This document shows positions 42,490 to 52,215 of a stretch of 64,000 bases of DNA, piece after piece. The notes below the pieces were generated by a model. The model did no database searches. It was not told the DNA's origin and saw nothing but the letters and a program-made list of their open reading frames with translations. Position 1 is the stretch's first letter. Every line of letters begins with the position of its first letter. Where the stretch lies: contig CAJXUQ010000005.1 of NCBI GenBank assembly GCA_913061145.1, positions 119,226 through 183,225 on the forward strand, read 5' to 3'. A program made the position numbers and the translations under genes. This stretch comes from an uncultured Haliea sp. GTDB lineage: Bacteria > Pseudomonadota > Gammaproteobacteria > Pseudomonadales > Halieaceae.

Positions 42490-43430
42490 GCCTGTGCCTC
42501 CTGGCGCATCGTACCGAGCACTTCCTCGCGCAGCGCCGGCTCGGCGAGGGGGAAGCCCAGTGTGGCACGCGCGTCAAAATAGGCCTGTGCCACGCCCCGC
42601 GCCAGCGTGCGTACGCGCAGAATGTAGCGCTGGCGCTCGGTGACCGAAATGGCGTGACGGGCGTCGAGCAGGTTGAAGGTATGTGAGGCCTTCATCACCA
42701 TTTCATAGGCCGGCAGGGGCAGGTTGCGCTCGATCAGGCGCTGGGCTTCGCCTTCACAGTGGTCGAACTGGCCAAACAGCCAGTCGGTGTCGGCCTCCTC
42801 GAAGTTGTAGCGCGACATTTCCACTTCATTCTGGTGGAACACGTCGCCGTAGGTCACTGTGCCGGATGGGCCCCGGGTCCACACCAGGTCGTAGAGGCTG
42901 TCCACGCCCTGCAGGTACATGGCGATACGTTCCAGGCCGTAGGTGATCTCACCGCTCACCGGGTAGCACTCCAGGCCACCGGCCTGCTGGAAATAGGTGA
43001 ACTGGGTGACCTCCATGCCGTTCAGCCAGACCTCCCAGCCCAGCCCCCAGGCGCCCAGCGTGGGCGACTCCCAGTTGTCCTCGACGAAGCGGATATCGTG
43101 CACTGCGCTGTCGATCCCCAGTGCCTGCAGCGATTGCAGGTAGAGGTCCTGGAAGGCGGCCGGCGAGGGCTTCATGATCACCTGGAACTGGTAGTAGTGT
43201 TGCAGGCGGTTGGGGTTCTCTCCGTAGCGGCCGTCCGTGGGCCGTCGGCTGGGCTGAACGTAGGCGGCATTCCAGCTTTCAGGGCCGATCGCGCGCAGGA
43301 AGGTGGCCGGGTGGAAAGTCCCCGCACCCACCTCCATATCCAGCGGCTGCAGGATCACACAACCCTGCTCAGCCCAGAATTGCTGCAGGGTAAGAATCAG
43401 GTCCTGAAAGGACAATGGAGCTGGGGACAC
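42486..43430 (-). CDS. glyQ: Glycyl-tRNA synthetase alpha subunit
   Basis: 314-aa alpha chain with the class II catalytic core ([45 protein letters not shown]). Upstream on the minus strand a TATACT (43472-43467) may be the -10 element, but no good -35 is seen. Same location relative to gyrB-side genes as in Pseudomonas, where glyS-glyQ also lie close to the origin. Confidence 0.97.
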   Translation of the reverse strand: MSPAPLSFQDLILTLQQFWAEQGCVILQPLDMEVGAGTFHPATFLRAIGPESWNAAYVQPSRRPTDGRYGENPNRLQHYYQFQVIMKPSPAAFQDLYLQSLQALGIDSAVHDIRFVEDNWESPTLGAWGLGWEVWLNGMEVTQFTYFQQAGGLECYPVSGEITYGLERIAMYLQGVDSLYDLVWTRGPSGTVTYGDVFHQNEVEMSRYNFEEADTDWLFGQFDHCEGEAQRLIERNLPLPAYEMVMKASHTFNLLDARHAISVTERQRYILRVRTLARGVAQAYFDARATLGFPLAEPALREEVLGTMRQEAQA

Positions 43431-43554
43431 GGCAACACCTGTTCGCGGTTCGCAAAAAAGCTGGGTAGTATACAGCCACTTCAGCCTGCATTGTATGCGG
43501 GGTTCCTTCTTCTCATCACGCCGGCCGGCCGCACGAGTCGGCAGCAGGAGCAGT

Positions 43555-44337
43555 ATGTTTTACGGCAAAGTGGTCGCGGGCCTGCTGGGTCTCGTGCTGG
43601 GTGGCCCCATCGGCCTGGTGATTGGCCTGTTTCTCGGCCATCAGTTTGACCGCGGACTGCGGCGCACAATGGAGGCGCATTCGCCGGAGAACGTCGCCCG
43701 TATCAAGGAACGATTCTTCGAAACGATCTTCCTGCTGCTGGGGCACCTCGCCAAGGCGGATGGTCGTATTTCCCAGGGCGAGGTCGATCATACCGAGATG
43801 ATCATTCGCCAGATGGGGCTCACCAGCGCCCAGCGGCAGCGTGCGATCGAGTTGTTCAAGCGCGGCGCGGCGCCCGGGTTTGATGTCGCCAGCTGCGTCG
43901 CTGACTTTCAGACAGTCTGCGGTCGCCAGATAGCCCTGCGCCAGACCCTGCTCATGTTCCTGGTGTCTCTGGCCGTGGTGGACCACGGCATCGAGGCCGC
44001 CGAGCGGCGTGTGCTCGACAACCTGGCGGGTCTGCTGGGCTTTAAGCCGTCGCACGTGGAACAGCTGCTGCGTATGGCCCAGGCCCAGGGGCAGTTCCAT
44101 CACGGTGGCGCACAGCAGACCGGCCCGGACCGCCTGCAGGCAGCCTACGCCGCGCTGGGTGTGAGCCCCGAGGTGAACGACCGCGAGCTGAAACGGGCCT
44201 ACCGCAAGCTGATGAGTGAGCATCACCCGGACAAGTTGATCGCTCAGGGCGTGCCGGAGGACATGCTGAAAGTCGCCACTGAAAAGTCGCAGGAAATCAC
44301 CGCGGCCTACGAGCTGATCACCCGGGCGCGCAAGTAG
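43555..44337 (+). CDS. djlA: Membrane-anchored J-domain co-chaperone DjlA
   Basis: 260 aa: a glycine-rich N-terminal membrane segment (about residues 5-28, [25 protein letters not shown]), a TerB-like helical middle domain ([20 protein letters not shown]), and a C-terminal J domain with the HPD motif (SEHHPDKL). Activates DnaK at the inner membrane. The start at 43555 has AGGAG just upstream; a longer in-frame start at 43495 is unlikely because it would spoil the membrane anchor. Confidence 0.92.
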   Translation: MFYGKVVAGLLGLVLGGPIGLVIGLFLGHQFDRGLRRTMEAHSPENVARIKERFFETIFLLLGHLAKADGRISQGEVDHTEMIIRQMGLTSAQRQRAIELFKRGAAPGFDVASCVADFQTVCGRQIALRQTLLMFLVSLAVVDHGIEAAERRVLDNLAGLLGFKPSHVEQLLRMAQAQGQFHHGGAQQTGPDRLQAAYAALGVSPEVNDRELKRAYRKLMSEHHPDKLIAQGVPEDMLKVATEKSQEITAAYELITRARK

Positions 44338-44410
44338 CAGCTTCCGCCCGCGCGCGGCGCTGCACAGGCCATTGTGCTACGCTGAGCGGCCAGAGATCGC
44401 CACCCTGTCC

Positions 44411-45499
44411 ATGATGATTGTCCTCGCCACCCTGCTGCTGCTCCTGGTCACGCTGCTCCCGCTGTGGCGTCACCCCCATTGGCTGGTGCGCGGCCTGGAG
44501 TTCCCGCGTCTGCTGCTGGCTGCCGCAGCCCTGTTGCTGCTTCTGGCACAGAGCCTGCTCCTGCGGCCAGACCAGGCGCTGAGCTGGGTGCTGCTCCCGG
44601 TGACGGGCACCTGCCTGCTGTGGCAGCTGCGGTGGATCCTGCCCTACACGCCGCTCTGGAAACGGGAGGTGAAAGCGGCACGCAGCGATGCGCCAGAGGA
44701 ACACCGGCTGTCCATCCTCACCGCCAATGTGCTCACCACCAACCGCAATGCTCACACCTTCCTCAAGCTGGTGCAGGACTGCGCGCCGGATGTGCTGGTC
44801 ACACTGGAGTCGGACCAGTGGTGGCAGGATCAGCTGGACGCACTGCAGCCCGCCATGCCCCACGCCCTGAAGTGCCCGCTGGACAATTTCTACGGCATGC
44901 ACGTCTATTCGCGCCTGCCGCTGGATGAGGCCAGTATTGAATTCCTGGTGGAGGACGGCGTGCCGTCGATGCATGCGGTGCTTACGCTGCCCTCGGGTGA
45001 CCGCGTGCGGGTGCACTTCCTGCACCCCGCGCCACCCAGTCCCACGGAAAACCCGCACTCGGCTGAACGCGACGCCGAGCTGGTTATCGTCGCGCGCAGC
45101 GTTGCCGGCAGCCCCCTGCCCGTAGTGGTCACCGGAGACCTCAACGATGTGGCCTGGTCCCCGACCACTCGCCTGTTCCGGGCCATCAGTGGCCTGCTGG
45201 ACCCGCGCGTAGGGCGCGGCATGTTCAATACCTTCCACGCCCGCTACCCGTTCCTGCGCTGGCCGCTGGACCACCTGTTCCACAGTGATGATTTCACCTT
45301 GCGCAGCTTGCGTCGCCTGCCGCCCTTCGGCTCTGATCACTTTGCGTTATTTACCGAATTGGTGCTGGCGCCGGTTCGCGGTGCTGACCAGGACGGCGTG
45401 AAGCCCACAGGTGAGGATCACGCACGTGCGCGCTCGATCGCAGCAGCACAACAGGTCAGCGCCGCCTCGGTACCGACACCCGGGGAGCCCACCGCATGA
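44411..45499 (+). CDS. Membrane-anchored endonuclease/exonuclease/phosphatase-family protein
   Basis: 362 aa with two or three N-terminal hydrophobic helices (residues about 2-20, 32-50, 54-70), then an EEP catalytic domain. LSILTANVLTTNRN carries the metal-binding Asn, and LVTLESDQWW the Glu region. VVVTGDLNDVAWSPT is the GDxN motif and FGSDHFAL the terminal Ser-Asp-His. The layout resembles YafD-type proteins. Substrate (DNA, lipid phosphate or other) cannot be told. ATG 44411 is preferred to 44372 because the membrane helix starts there. ATGA overlap with the next gene. Confidence 0.8.
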   Translation: MMIVLATLLLLLVTLLPLWRHPHWLVRGLEFPRLLLAAAALLLLLAQSLLLRPDQALSWVLLPVTGTCLLWQLRWILPYTPLWKREVKAARSDAPEEHRLSILTANVLTTNRNAHTFLKLVQDCAPDVLVTLESDQWWQDQLDALQPAMPHALKCPLDNFYGMHVYSRLPLDEASIEFLVEDGVPSMHAVLTLPSGDRVRVHFLHPAPPSPTENPHSAERDAELVIVARSVAGSPLPVVVTGDLNDVAWSPTTRLFRAISGLLDPRVGRGMFNTFHARYPFLRWPLDHLFHSDDFTLRSLRRLPPFGSDHFALFTELVLAPVRGADQDGVKPTGEDHARARSIAAAQQVSAASVPTPGEPTA

Positions 45500-46260
45500 C
45501 CCGCCTGCAGTGGTTGCTGATACTCGCGGTACCAGTCCTCTGCGCTGTGGGCTGGAGCGGCGTCCTCGATCGTCTATCCACCGAGTATCTCGACGCCGCA
45601 CTGCTCGGCTCCGGAGCGGTCTACGCCACGGCCCGGGGAATCAATGCGCTGGTATCGGTGCTGCAGGGAACGGAGGTCAATGCGTTTCTGCTCACTTTTA
45701 CCGTCGGTGAACTGCTGGACCCGGTAAACGATCTTGTAGAACGTTTCTCGGCGGTGATGATGGTTGCATTGGGTGCTCTCGCCTTGCAGAAAATCCTGCT
45801 GGTTGTGGTGTCCCACGTCAGTTTCAACATACTCCTCACGGCGCTGGGCGTCCTGGGCATGCTGGCCGCCGTGTGGGGTACGCGGCGTCAGGCGGCGATT
45901 GCTGCGCGGCTGTTTCTGGTGATGGTGGTGCTGCGTTTCGCCCTGGCGCTGGTGGTGCTGGCCAACAGCTGGGTGGATACGGTGTTTCTCAAGGACAACG
46001 AGGCCGTGCAGTATCAGGCGGTGCAGGGTTTCCATGGTGAGCTGAACGAGGCCAGTACGCTGGCCGACGGCTCTGCCCGCGGCGCGTCCGCGCTGGATAT
46101 CCGGCAACGGATAGCGGCGCTGGGTGACCAGGTCAGTGATTTCGCCGCCAGCCTCATCAACCTGCTGATGTCCCTGGTGCTGAAGTCGATTCTGCTGCCG
46201 CTGGGTTTCTTTTACCTGGCCCTGGCCCTGTTGCGGCGTCTGCTCAATTTCCTCGGTTGA
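45496..46260 (+). CDS. Inner-membrane protein of unknown function
   Basis: 254 aa with about five to six hydrophobic segments: an N-terminal signal-anchor (LLILAVPVLCAVGW), paired central helices (AVMMVALGALALQKILLVVV, ILLTALGVLGMLAAVW), LFLVMVVLRFALALVVLA, and a C-terminal helix ILLPLGFFYLALALL. The polar loop between the last two contains EASTLADGSARG. Coupled to the EEP gene by a 4-nt overlap, so the two probably act together. No family recognised. Confidence 0.65.
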   Translation: MTRLQWLLILAVPVLCAVGWSGVLDRLSTEYLDAALLGSGAVYATARGINALVSVLQGTEVNAFLLTFTVGELLDPVNDLVERFSAVMMVALGALALQKILLVVVSHVSFNILLTALGVLGMLAAVWGTRRQAAIAARLFLVMVVLRFALALVVLANSWVDTVFLKDNEAVQYQAVQGFHGELNEASTLADGSARGASALDIRQRIAALGDQVSDFAASLINLLMSLVLKSILLPLGFFYLALALLRRLLNFLG

Positions 46261-46293
46261 GCCAGGCGGCCCGGGCGCGGTACCTGCGCAGCA

Positions 46294-47742
46294 TCACAGG
46301 CGCCAGAACATCGGTGTGAACAGCACCAGCAGGGTGAAAATTTCCAGGCGGCCGAGCAGCATGGCGAGGCAGAGCAGCCCCTTCGCAAACGGGCTGATGC
46401 TCGCGTAGTTCGCGGAGACGTCCCCGAGGCCCGGCCCGAGGTTGTTGATTGCTGCCGCCACCGCAGAAAACGCGGTCAGAAAGTCCATGCCGGTGCCCAG
46501 CAGCGCGAGCATGATCGTGACAAAGACAAACATGTACACCGCGAAGAAGCTCCACACCGCGCTGACCACGGAAGCCTCGACCCGGTGCTTGCCGATTTTC
46601 AGCGGGATGATTGCCTTCGGGTGGACCAGCTGTTTCAGTTCACGTACACCCTGTTTCGCGATCAGCATCAGGCGCACGGCCTTGATACCACCGGCGGTGG
46701 AGCCCACGCAGCCACCCATGAAGGAGAACATGATGAGCATGACCGGCAGGAACGTCGGCCAGCCAGCGAAGTCCTGCGTGGCAAAGCCTGTGGTGGTGGT
46801 GATGGAAATGGTCTGGAACAGGCCGTGCACCAGGCTTTCGCTGAGCGGCAGGGTATCGGTCAGGATGAGGTAGCTGCAGGTGACCGCGATGCCGATCAGC
46901 AACACGCCGAGGAAGAAGCGGGACTCGGAGTCCTGCCGGTAGCCGGCCAGGCTGCGCCGACGCCAGGAGAGGAAGTGCAGGCCGAAATTCATCGCAGAAA
47001 TCACCATGAACAGGCTGCAGATCAGCAGAATCGTGTTGCTCTCGAAGTAGCCCATACTGGCATCGTGCGTGGAAAAACCGCCAATGGCCACGGTTGAAAA
47101 CGCGTGTGCAACGGCGTCAAAACCGGTCATTCCCGCCGCCCAGAACGCCAGCGCGCAGACAGCGGTCAGACCCAGGTAGACGAAAAACAGCGCCTTGGCG
47201 GTTTCCGCGATGCGCGGTGTCAGCTTGCGGTCTTTGGTCGGCCCCGGAATCTCGGCGCGGTACAGCTGCATGCCGCCGATGCCGAGCATGGGCAGTACCG
47301 CCACGGCGATCACGATGATCCCGATCCCACCCAGCCACTGCAGCAGCTGGCGGTAGATGAGTATGGAGCGTGGCAGTACATCCAGGCCGGTGATCACGGT
47401 CGCACCGGTTGTGGTCAGCCCGGAAATCGATTCGAAAATCGCGTCCATGGCGCTCAGCTCCAGCCCCGCGGTCAACATAAAGGGCAGCGAGCCGGCCAGG
47501 CCCAGCACGGTCCAGAACAGCGAGGTGACAAGAAAACCGTCGCGAATACGCAGCTCATGGCGCACATGCTGTACCGGCAGCCAGCTCAGCAGGCCTGCGG
47601 TAAAGGTCAGCGCCAGCGCGCTGGCAAAGCTGGTGACGGTGTGGTCGTCATCCAGCAGGGCGACGCCCATGGGGACCAGCAGGGTGCTGCTGAACAGCAT
47701 CAGCAACAGGCCCAGAATGCGCAGCGTTACGCTCAGGTGCAC
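46294..47742 (-). CDS. trkH: Trk potassium transporter, membrane subunit
   Basis: 482-aa K+ channel-like protein. Selectivity-filter-type loops are visible (ISGLTTTGATVITGLD, STVAIGGFSTHDASMG, SITTTTGFATQDFAGW, AAAINNLGPGLGDVS), one per M1-P-M2 repeat. It starts 9 nt after the trkA stop. Works with TrkA in constitutive K+ uptake. Confidence 0.96.
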   Translation of the reverse strand: MHLSVTLRILGLLLMLFSSTLLVPMGVALLDDDHTVTSFASALALTFTAGLLSWLPVQHVRHELRIRDGFLVTSLFWTVLGLAGSLPFMLTAGLELSAMDAIFESISGLTTTGATVITGLDVLPRSILIYRQLLQWLGGIGIIVIAVAVLPMLGIGGMQLYRAEIPGPTKDRKLTPRIAETAKALFFVYLGLTAVCALAFWAAGMTGFDAVAHAFSTVAIGGFSTHDASMGYFESNTILLICSLFMVISAMNFGLHFLSWRRRSLAGYRQDSESRFFLGVLLIGIAVTCSYLILTDTLPLSESLVHGLFQTISITTTTGFATQDFAGWPTFLPVMLIMFSFMGGCVGSTAGGIKAVRLMLIAKQGVRELKQLVHPKAIIPLKIGKHRVEASVVSAVWSFFAVYMFVFVTIMLALLGTGMDFLTAFSAVAAAINNLGPGLGDVSANYASISPFAKGLLCLAMLLGRLEIFTLLVLFTPMFWRL

Positions 47743-47751
47743 GCGACAGAC

Positions 47752-49128
47752 CTAGGAAAAGAAGCCGAAACCGACCGCGAACAGCTTCTCCACGGCGGAG
47801 ATGCGGCTGCGATCGGTGAGGAACAGCACGACGTGGTCATCGGTTTCCACAAGCACGTGCCGGTGAGCAATCAACACTTCGTCGCCGCGCACAATGGCGC
47901 CAATGGTCACGCCCTCCGGCAGGTTGATCTCTTCCAGGCGGCGCCCGACGACCCGGGATGAATAGGCGTCGCCACGTGCCGTGACTTCAATGGCCTCGGC
48001 CGCGCCGCGGCGCAGGGAATGCACATTGGAAATGTCGCCGCGGCGCACGTGGGTCAGCAGGCTGCCAATGGTGATCTGCTGCGGTGAAATCGCGATATCG
48101 ATCTCGTCGCCGACGAGGTCGGCGTAGGCGGGATTGGTGATCAGCGTGATGACTTTCTTCGCCCCCATGCGCTTGGCGAGCATGGACATCATGATATTTG
48201 ATTCATCGTTGTTGGTGAGCGCGCAGAACACATCGGTGGACTCGATGTTTTCGCTGGTCAGCAACCCGGGTTCGGAAGCGCTGCCGTGCAGCACAATGGC
48301 ATGCTTCAAAGACTCCGAGAGCACCCGGCAGCGCGGGTACGACTGTTCGATGACCTTCACCTGGTAGTCTCGCTCGATACTTTGCGCCAGCGTTGCCCCG
48401 ATGTTGCCGCCGCCCGCGATCATCACCCGCTGGTAGGGCTTGTCGATCTTGCGCAGCTCGGACATGACCTTGCGGATGTCCTTGCGGGCAGCGATGAAAA
48501 ACACTTCATCGTCCACCTCAACCACCGTATCGCCCTCCGGGATAATGGCCCGGTCGCGGCGGAATATGGCGGCGACCCGGGTATCCACCTTGGGCATATG
48601 CGTGCGAATGTCCTGCAGCTCATGGCCGACGATGGGGCCGCCGTGAAAGGCGCGCACGGCTACCAGCTGGATGCGGCCATCGGCGAAATCGAGTACCTGC
48701 AGGGCGCCCGGGTTGGCGATCAGTTCGACAATGTTCTTGGTAACCAGTTGTTCCGGCCCGATGATGACGTCCACCGGAATATTGTCGGGTGTGAACAGTT
48801 TTTCCTGGTGTGCGAGATAGTTGGGTGCGCGCACCCGGGATATCTTGGTGGGCGTGTTGAACAGGGTGTGGGCAATCTGGCAGGCCATCATGTTGATTTC
48901 GTCGCTGTTGGTCACGGCGATCAGCATGTCGGCGTCATCGGCACCCGCCTGGTACAGGGTGTCCGGGTGTGAGGCGCTGCCGCTGACCGTGCCGATGTCC
49001 AGCCGGTCCTGCAGTTCGCGCAGGCGGTCTGCGTCGGTGTCGACGACGGTGATATCGTTCTGCTCGTTTGCCAGGTGCTCAGCGAGTGTTCCGCCTACCT
49101 GACCCGCACCCAGTATGATGATCTTCAT
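47752..49128 (-). CDS. trkA: Trk potassium transporter, NAD-binding regulatory subunit
   Basis: 458-aa peripheral protein with two RCK modules. Each has a Rossmann glycine motif (MKIIILGAGQVGGTLAEHL at the N-terminus; VMIAGGGNIGATLAQSI near residue 235) followed by a TrkA-C domain. Binds NAD(H)/ATP to gate TrkH. An 85-nt gap separates it from rsmB. Confidence 0.96.
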   Translation of the reverse strand: MKIIILGAGQVGGTLAEHLANEQNDITVVDTDADRLRELQDRLDIGTVSGSASHPDTLYQAGADDADMLIAVTNSDEINMMACQIAHTLFNTPTKISRVRAPNYLAHQEKLFTPDNIPVDVIIGPEQLVTKNIVELIANPGALQVLDFADGRIQLVAVRAFHGGPIVGHELQDIRTHMPKVDTRVAAIFRRDRAIIPEGDTVVEVDDEVFFIAARKDIRKVMSELRKIDKPYQRVMIAGGGNIGATLAQSIERDYQVKVIEQSYPRCRVLSESLKHAIVLHGSASEPGLLTSENIESTDVFCALTNNDESNIMMSMLAKRMGAKKVITLITNPAYADLVGDEIDIAISPQQITIGSLLTHVRRGDISNVHSLRRGAAEAIEVTARGDAYSSRVVGRRLEEINLPEGVTIGAIVRGDEVLIAHRHVLVETDDHVVLFLTDRSRISAVEKLFAVGFGFFS

Positions 49129-49213
49129 GGTTGGGGCGACCCCCCTGAAATTCCCGCCACCTTAATGAAAAGGCCCGCAAAATGTAAGGGTGCAGGGGTT
49201 GTAATACTGCACT

Positions 49214-50512
49214 CTAGGCCGGGCTTTTCGCGCGCCGCTGCAGCAGGCTGAAAAACAGGCCGTCCGGGCCGCCGGGACGAGGCAGGATCTGGTTGCCCGC
49301 CGCCCTGGGCGTGCCGACCTTCAGTGGCAGTGGTTCGGCGTCTTCTGTGCGTGCGAGGAAGGCGGCGATGACGCCACTGTTCTCCGCCTCCAGCACTGAG
49401 CAGGTGACGTAGAGCAGCGTGCCGCCGGGTGCCAGCAGGGGCCATAGACCATCGAGGATCGCGCCCTGCTGTGCGGCCAGTGCAGGAATGTCCTCGGGGC
49501 GGCGCAGCAGCTTGACATCGGGATGGCGACGGATCACGCCGCTGGCAGAACAGGGCGCGTCGACCAGGATGTGGTGAAAATGTCCTGCGGGCAGCAAGGC
49601 CGGGGGGCGGGCCGCGTCGCCGCAGACCACCGTGGCGTGCAGCTGCAGCCGCTGCAGATTCTCGCGCACGCGCTGCAACCGTGTTTCGTCGACATCCATG
49701 GCGGTGAGCGCGATGTCAGGGTGCCGCTCCAGCAGGTGGCAGGCCTTGCCGCCGGGTGCCGCACAGGCATCCAGCACGCGCGCGCCCGGACCCGGCGCAA
49801 GCAGCAGGGCCGCCACCTGTGCGGCCTCATCCTGCACGCTGGCCAGGCCCTCCGCGAAGCCCGGCAGGAGACCGACGTCTGTGGGGGTCTCGAGGTAGAT
49901 GGCCTCCGGAGCCAGGGCCCCGGCCTGCGCCGGCATGCCCGCATCGGCCAGGCGTTGCAGGTACTGTTCGCGGGAGGCGCGCTGTGCGTTCACCCGCAGC
50001 ACCATCGGCGGCTGTGCGTTATTGGCCTGCAACAGGGCCTCGGCGTCTTCGGGCCAGTCAGTCTGCAAGGCGTCGTACAGCCATTGGGGGTGCGCGCAGC
50101 GCGCTGCCGGACCCAGTGTTTCGGCAAGGCCGGCGCGTTCCCGCAGGAAGCGTCGCAGCACAGCGTTGCAGAGGCCGCGCGCCCAGTCCTTTTTCAGCGC
50201 CCGTGTTGCGCCGACACTGGCGGCAACGGCAGCGTGGTCGGGGATTCGCGTATCTTCCAGTTGGTACAGCCCGAGCAGCAGCAGTGCCTCGATGTCGCTG
50301 TCCTTGCTGCGCAGGGGCTTGTCCAGCAGTGCCTGCAGCTGCGGGTACAGCCGCGGGTACAGTCTCAGAGTGCCGTAGCAGAGTTGTTGCAGCAGTCCCC
50401 GGTCGCGGCTGCTTACCGTCTCCAGTGCGGCGGGGAGCAGCGTATTCAGCGACCCGCCCTGCAGTACGCCGGCGATGGCCTGCGCCGCCGCGGCCCGGGT
50501 ATCTGTGGTCAT
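49214..50512 (-). CDS. rsmB: 16S rRNA (cytosine967-C5)-methyltransferase
   Basis: 432 aa: an N-terminal NusB-like RNA-binding domain (AAAQAIAGVLQGGSLN) and a C-terminal Rossmann methyltransferase with DACAAPGGKACHLLE, the catalytic cysteine pair in DAPCSASGVIRRHPD and VTCSVLEAENSGV. Start ATG overlaps the fmt stop by 1 nt. Order def-fmt-rsmB-trkA matches Pseudomonas. Confidence 0.96.
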   Translation of the reverse strand: MTTDTRAAAAQAIAGVLQGGSLNTLLPAALETVSSRDRGLLQQLCYGTLRLYPRLYPQLQALLDKPLRSKDSDIEALLLLGLYQLEDTRIPDHAAVAASVGATRALKKDWARGLCNAVLRRFLRERAGLAETLGPAARCAHPQWLYDALQTDWPEDAEALLQANNAQPPMVLRVNAQRASREQYLQRLADAGMPAQAGALAPEAIYLETPTDVGLLPGFAEGLASVQDEAAQVAALLLAPGPGARVLDACAAPGGKACHLLERHPDIALTAMDVDETRLQRVRENLQRLQLHATVVCGDAARPPALLPAGHFHHILVDAPCSASGVIRRHPDVKLLRRPEDIPALAAQQGAILDGLWPLLAPGGTLLYVTCSVLEAENSGVIAAFLARTEDAEPLPLKVGTPRAAGNQILPRPGGPDGLFFSLLQRRAKSPA

Positions 50513-51486
50513 CAGGAGGTCGCCGCTTCCGCTATCGGCTGGAAACAGGCCCCGGGTGCAAACTGCGCGCTCTGTGCGTTCAGCAGGTCAGCCGCAGGCA
50601 GCGCACGGCCGCCGGGCAGTTGCAGGGTATGGAGCCGCAGGCTGCCGTTGCCGCAGGCCACCCGAACACCTTCACGATCGGCACTGAGTATCGTACCGGG
50701 GGCGGCGTGGGTGGCCTCGGAGACGGCACTGGCCGTCCAGACGCGCACCCGCTCGCCGTTGAGCACCGCGAAGCATACGGGAAAGGGGTTGAAGGCTGCG
50801 ACCTGGCGCGCCAGCTCGGTTGCGGATCGCCGCCAATCGAGTGCGCCCTCGGCCTTTTCAATTTTGTGTGCGTAGGTGGCGAGGCTGTCGTCCTGGGCGA
50901 CACCCGCCTGCAGATAACCCGGCAGATCGTTGAGCACCTGCAGCAGCAGAGGAGGGCCGAGTTCGGCGAGCCTGTCATGCAGAACGGCAGCGCTGGTGAC
51001 ACTGTCGATGGGGCAGCGCGCGGTCGCCAGCATGGCACCGGTATCCAGCCCGGCATCCATCTGCATGATGGTGACGCCGCTCTCGGTGTCGCCGGCCTGG
51101 ATCGCCCGCTGGATGGGTGCTGCGCCGCGCCAGCGCGGCAGCAGCGACGCGTGCACGTTGAGGCAGCCCCAGCGGGGCGTATCGAGTATCGCCTGCGGCA
51201 GGATCAGGCCGTAGGCCACCACCACCATGATGTCGGCGGCAAAAGCGGCCAGCTCGGCCTGCGTTTCAGGCGTGCGCAGGCTGACCGGCTGGCGCAGCGG
51301 CAGCCCGGCCTGCAGTGCCAGTTGCTTCACCGGACTGGCCTGCAGCTTCTTGCCGCGGCCTGCCGGCCGATCGGGTTGTGTGTATACGCCGACCACCTGG
51401 TGGGGACTGTCCAGCAGCGCCTGCAGGTGGTGGGCGGCGAAATCCGGTGTGCCGGCGAAGAGGACCCGCAAGGGTGCGTTGGCCAT
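50512..51486 (-). CDS. fmt: Methionyl-tRNA formyltransferase
   Basis: 324 aa. FAGTPDFAAHHLQALL at the N-terminus, the 10-formyl-THF site with NVHASLLPRWRGAAPIQRAI and a C-terminal OB-like domain. Formylates initiator Met-tRNA. 1 nt after def. Confidence 0.97.
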   Translation of the reverse strand: MANAPLRVLFAGTPDFAAHHLQALLDSPHQVVGVYTQPDRPAGRGKKLQASPVKQLALQAGLPLRQPVSLRTPETQAELAAFAADIMVVVAYGLILPQAILDTPRWGCLNVHASLLPRWRGAAPIQRAIQAGDTESGVTIMQMDAGLDTGAMLATARCPIDSVTSAAVLHDRLAELGPPLLLQVLNDLPGYLQAGVAQDDSLATYAHKIEKAEGALDWRRSATELARQVAAFNPFPVCFAVLNGERVRVWTASAVSEATHAAPGTILSADREGVRVACGNGSLRLHTLQLPGGRALPAADLLNAQSAQFAPGACFQPIAEAATS

Positions 51487-51487
51487 G

Positions 51488-51994
51488 TCAGGCCTGGCGC
51501 CGCTGTTCTTTCTGCAGTTTCTTGCGAATGCGCTGGCGCTTCACCGGCGAGATGTAATCAACAAACAGTTTGCCGTCGAGGTGGTCGATCTCGTGTTGCA
51601 GGCACACGGCAAGCAGCCCGTCCAGCTCCCGTGAAAAGGCGTCGCCGTTGCGATCCAGAGCCGTCACCGAAATGCGCCGGGGGCGCTGCACCGTCTCATA
51701 GAATCCTGGCACCGACAGGCAGCCCTCATCGTATTCGCCCAGTTCGGGATTCAGCACGGTCACTTCCGGGTTGATGAACACCAGGGGTTCGCTGCGATCC
51801 TGGCTGACATCAATGACCAGCACGCGCTGATGGACATTCACCTGTGTCGCCGCCAGACCGATGCCCGGTGCGGCGTACATGGTCTCAAAAAGGTCATCAA
51901 CCAGTGTGCGCGTGGCGTCGGTGACCGCCGCCACGGGCTCCGCCCGGGTGCGCAGCCGCGGGTCCGGAAATTCGAGAATGTCGAGTACTGCCAT
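51488..51994 (-). CDS. def: Peptide deformylase
   Basis: 168 aa with the three metal-site motifs: PGIGLAATQ (about 43-51), [11 protein letters not shown] with the ligand Cys, and [14 protein letters not shown] with the two His ligands and catalytic Glu. Removes the N-formyl group made by Fmt. Divergent from tsaP across 221 nt with no other gene. An AGTATA/TATACT candidate -10 lies at 52086-52091 without a good -35. Confidence 0.97.
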   Translation of the reverse strand: MAVLDILEFPDPRLRTRAEPVAAVTDATRTLVDDLFETMYAAPGIGLAATQVNVHQRVLVIDVSQDRSEPLVFINPEVTVLNPELGEYDEGCLSVPGFYETVQRPRRISVTALDRNGDAFSRELDGLLAVCLQHEIDHLDGKLFVDYISPVKRQRIRKKLQKEQRRQA

Positions 51995-52215
51995 GGAGTT
52001 AGCTGCCTTCGGAGCTCAACCGAGCAATGGTGAATTAGTCACATTTGGGCTTGCCACGGACCCATGCCCGCCGCAAACTGTGCCTAGTATATCGCTGCTG
52101 GCAAGGCGGTGCCCAGTGCCGTGTAGGGGCGCGTCGCACGCTGGCAGGGGGACATGGGGAGAACCTGCCTGAGGCTACGGCAGGCAGATGATAACAGGGA
52201 CGGGCTGGACAAATC

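Noticed and set aside
44048..44063. parS-like sequence (13/16) in djlA
   Set aside because: One half-site is badly degraded, and it encodes an ordinary peptide; likely chance compared with the two perfect sites.
49756..51774. Long plus-strand open frame (about 670 codons) across rsmB, fmt and def
   Set aside because: Pro/Ala/Arg-rich translation, antisense to three well-supported genes.
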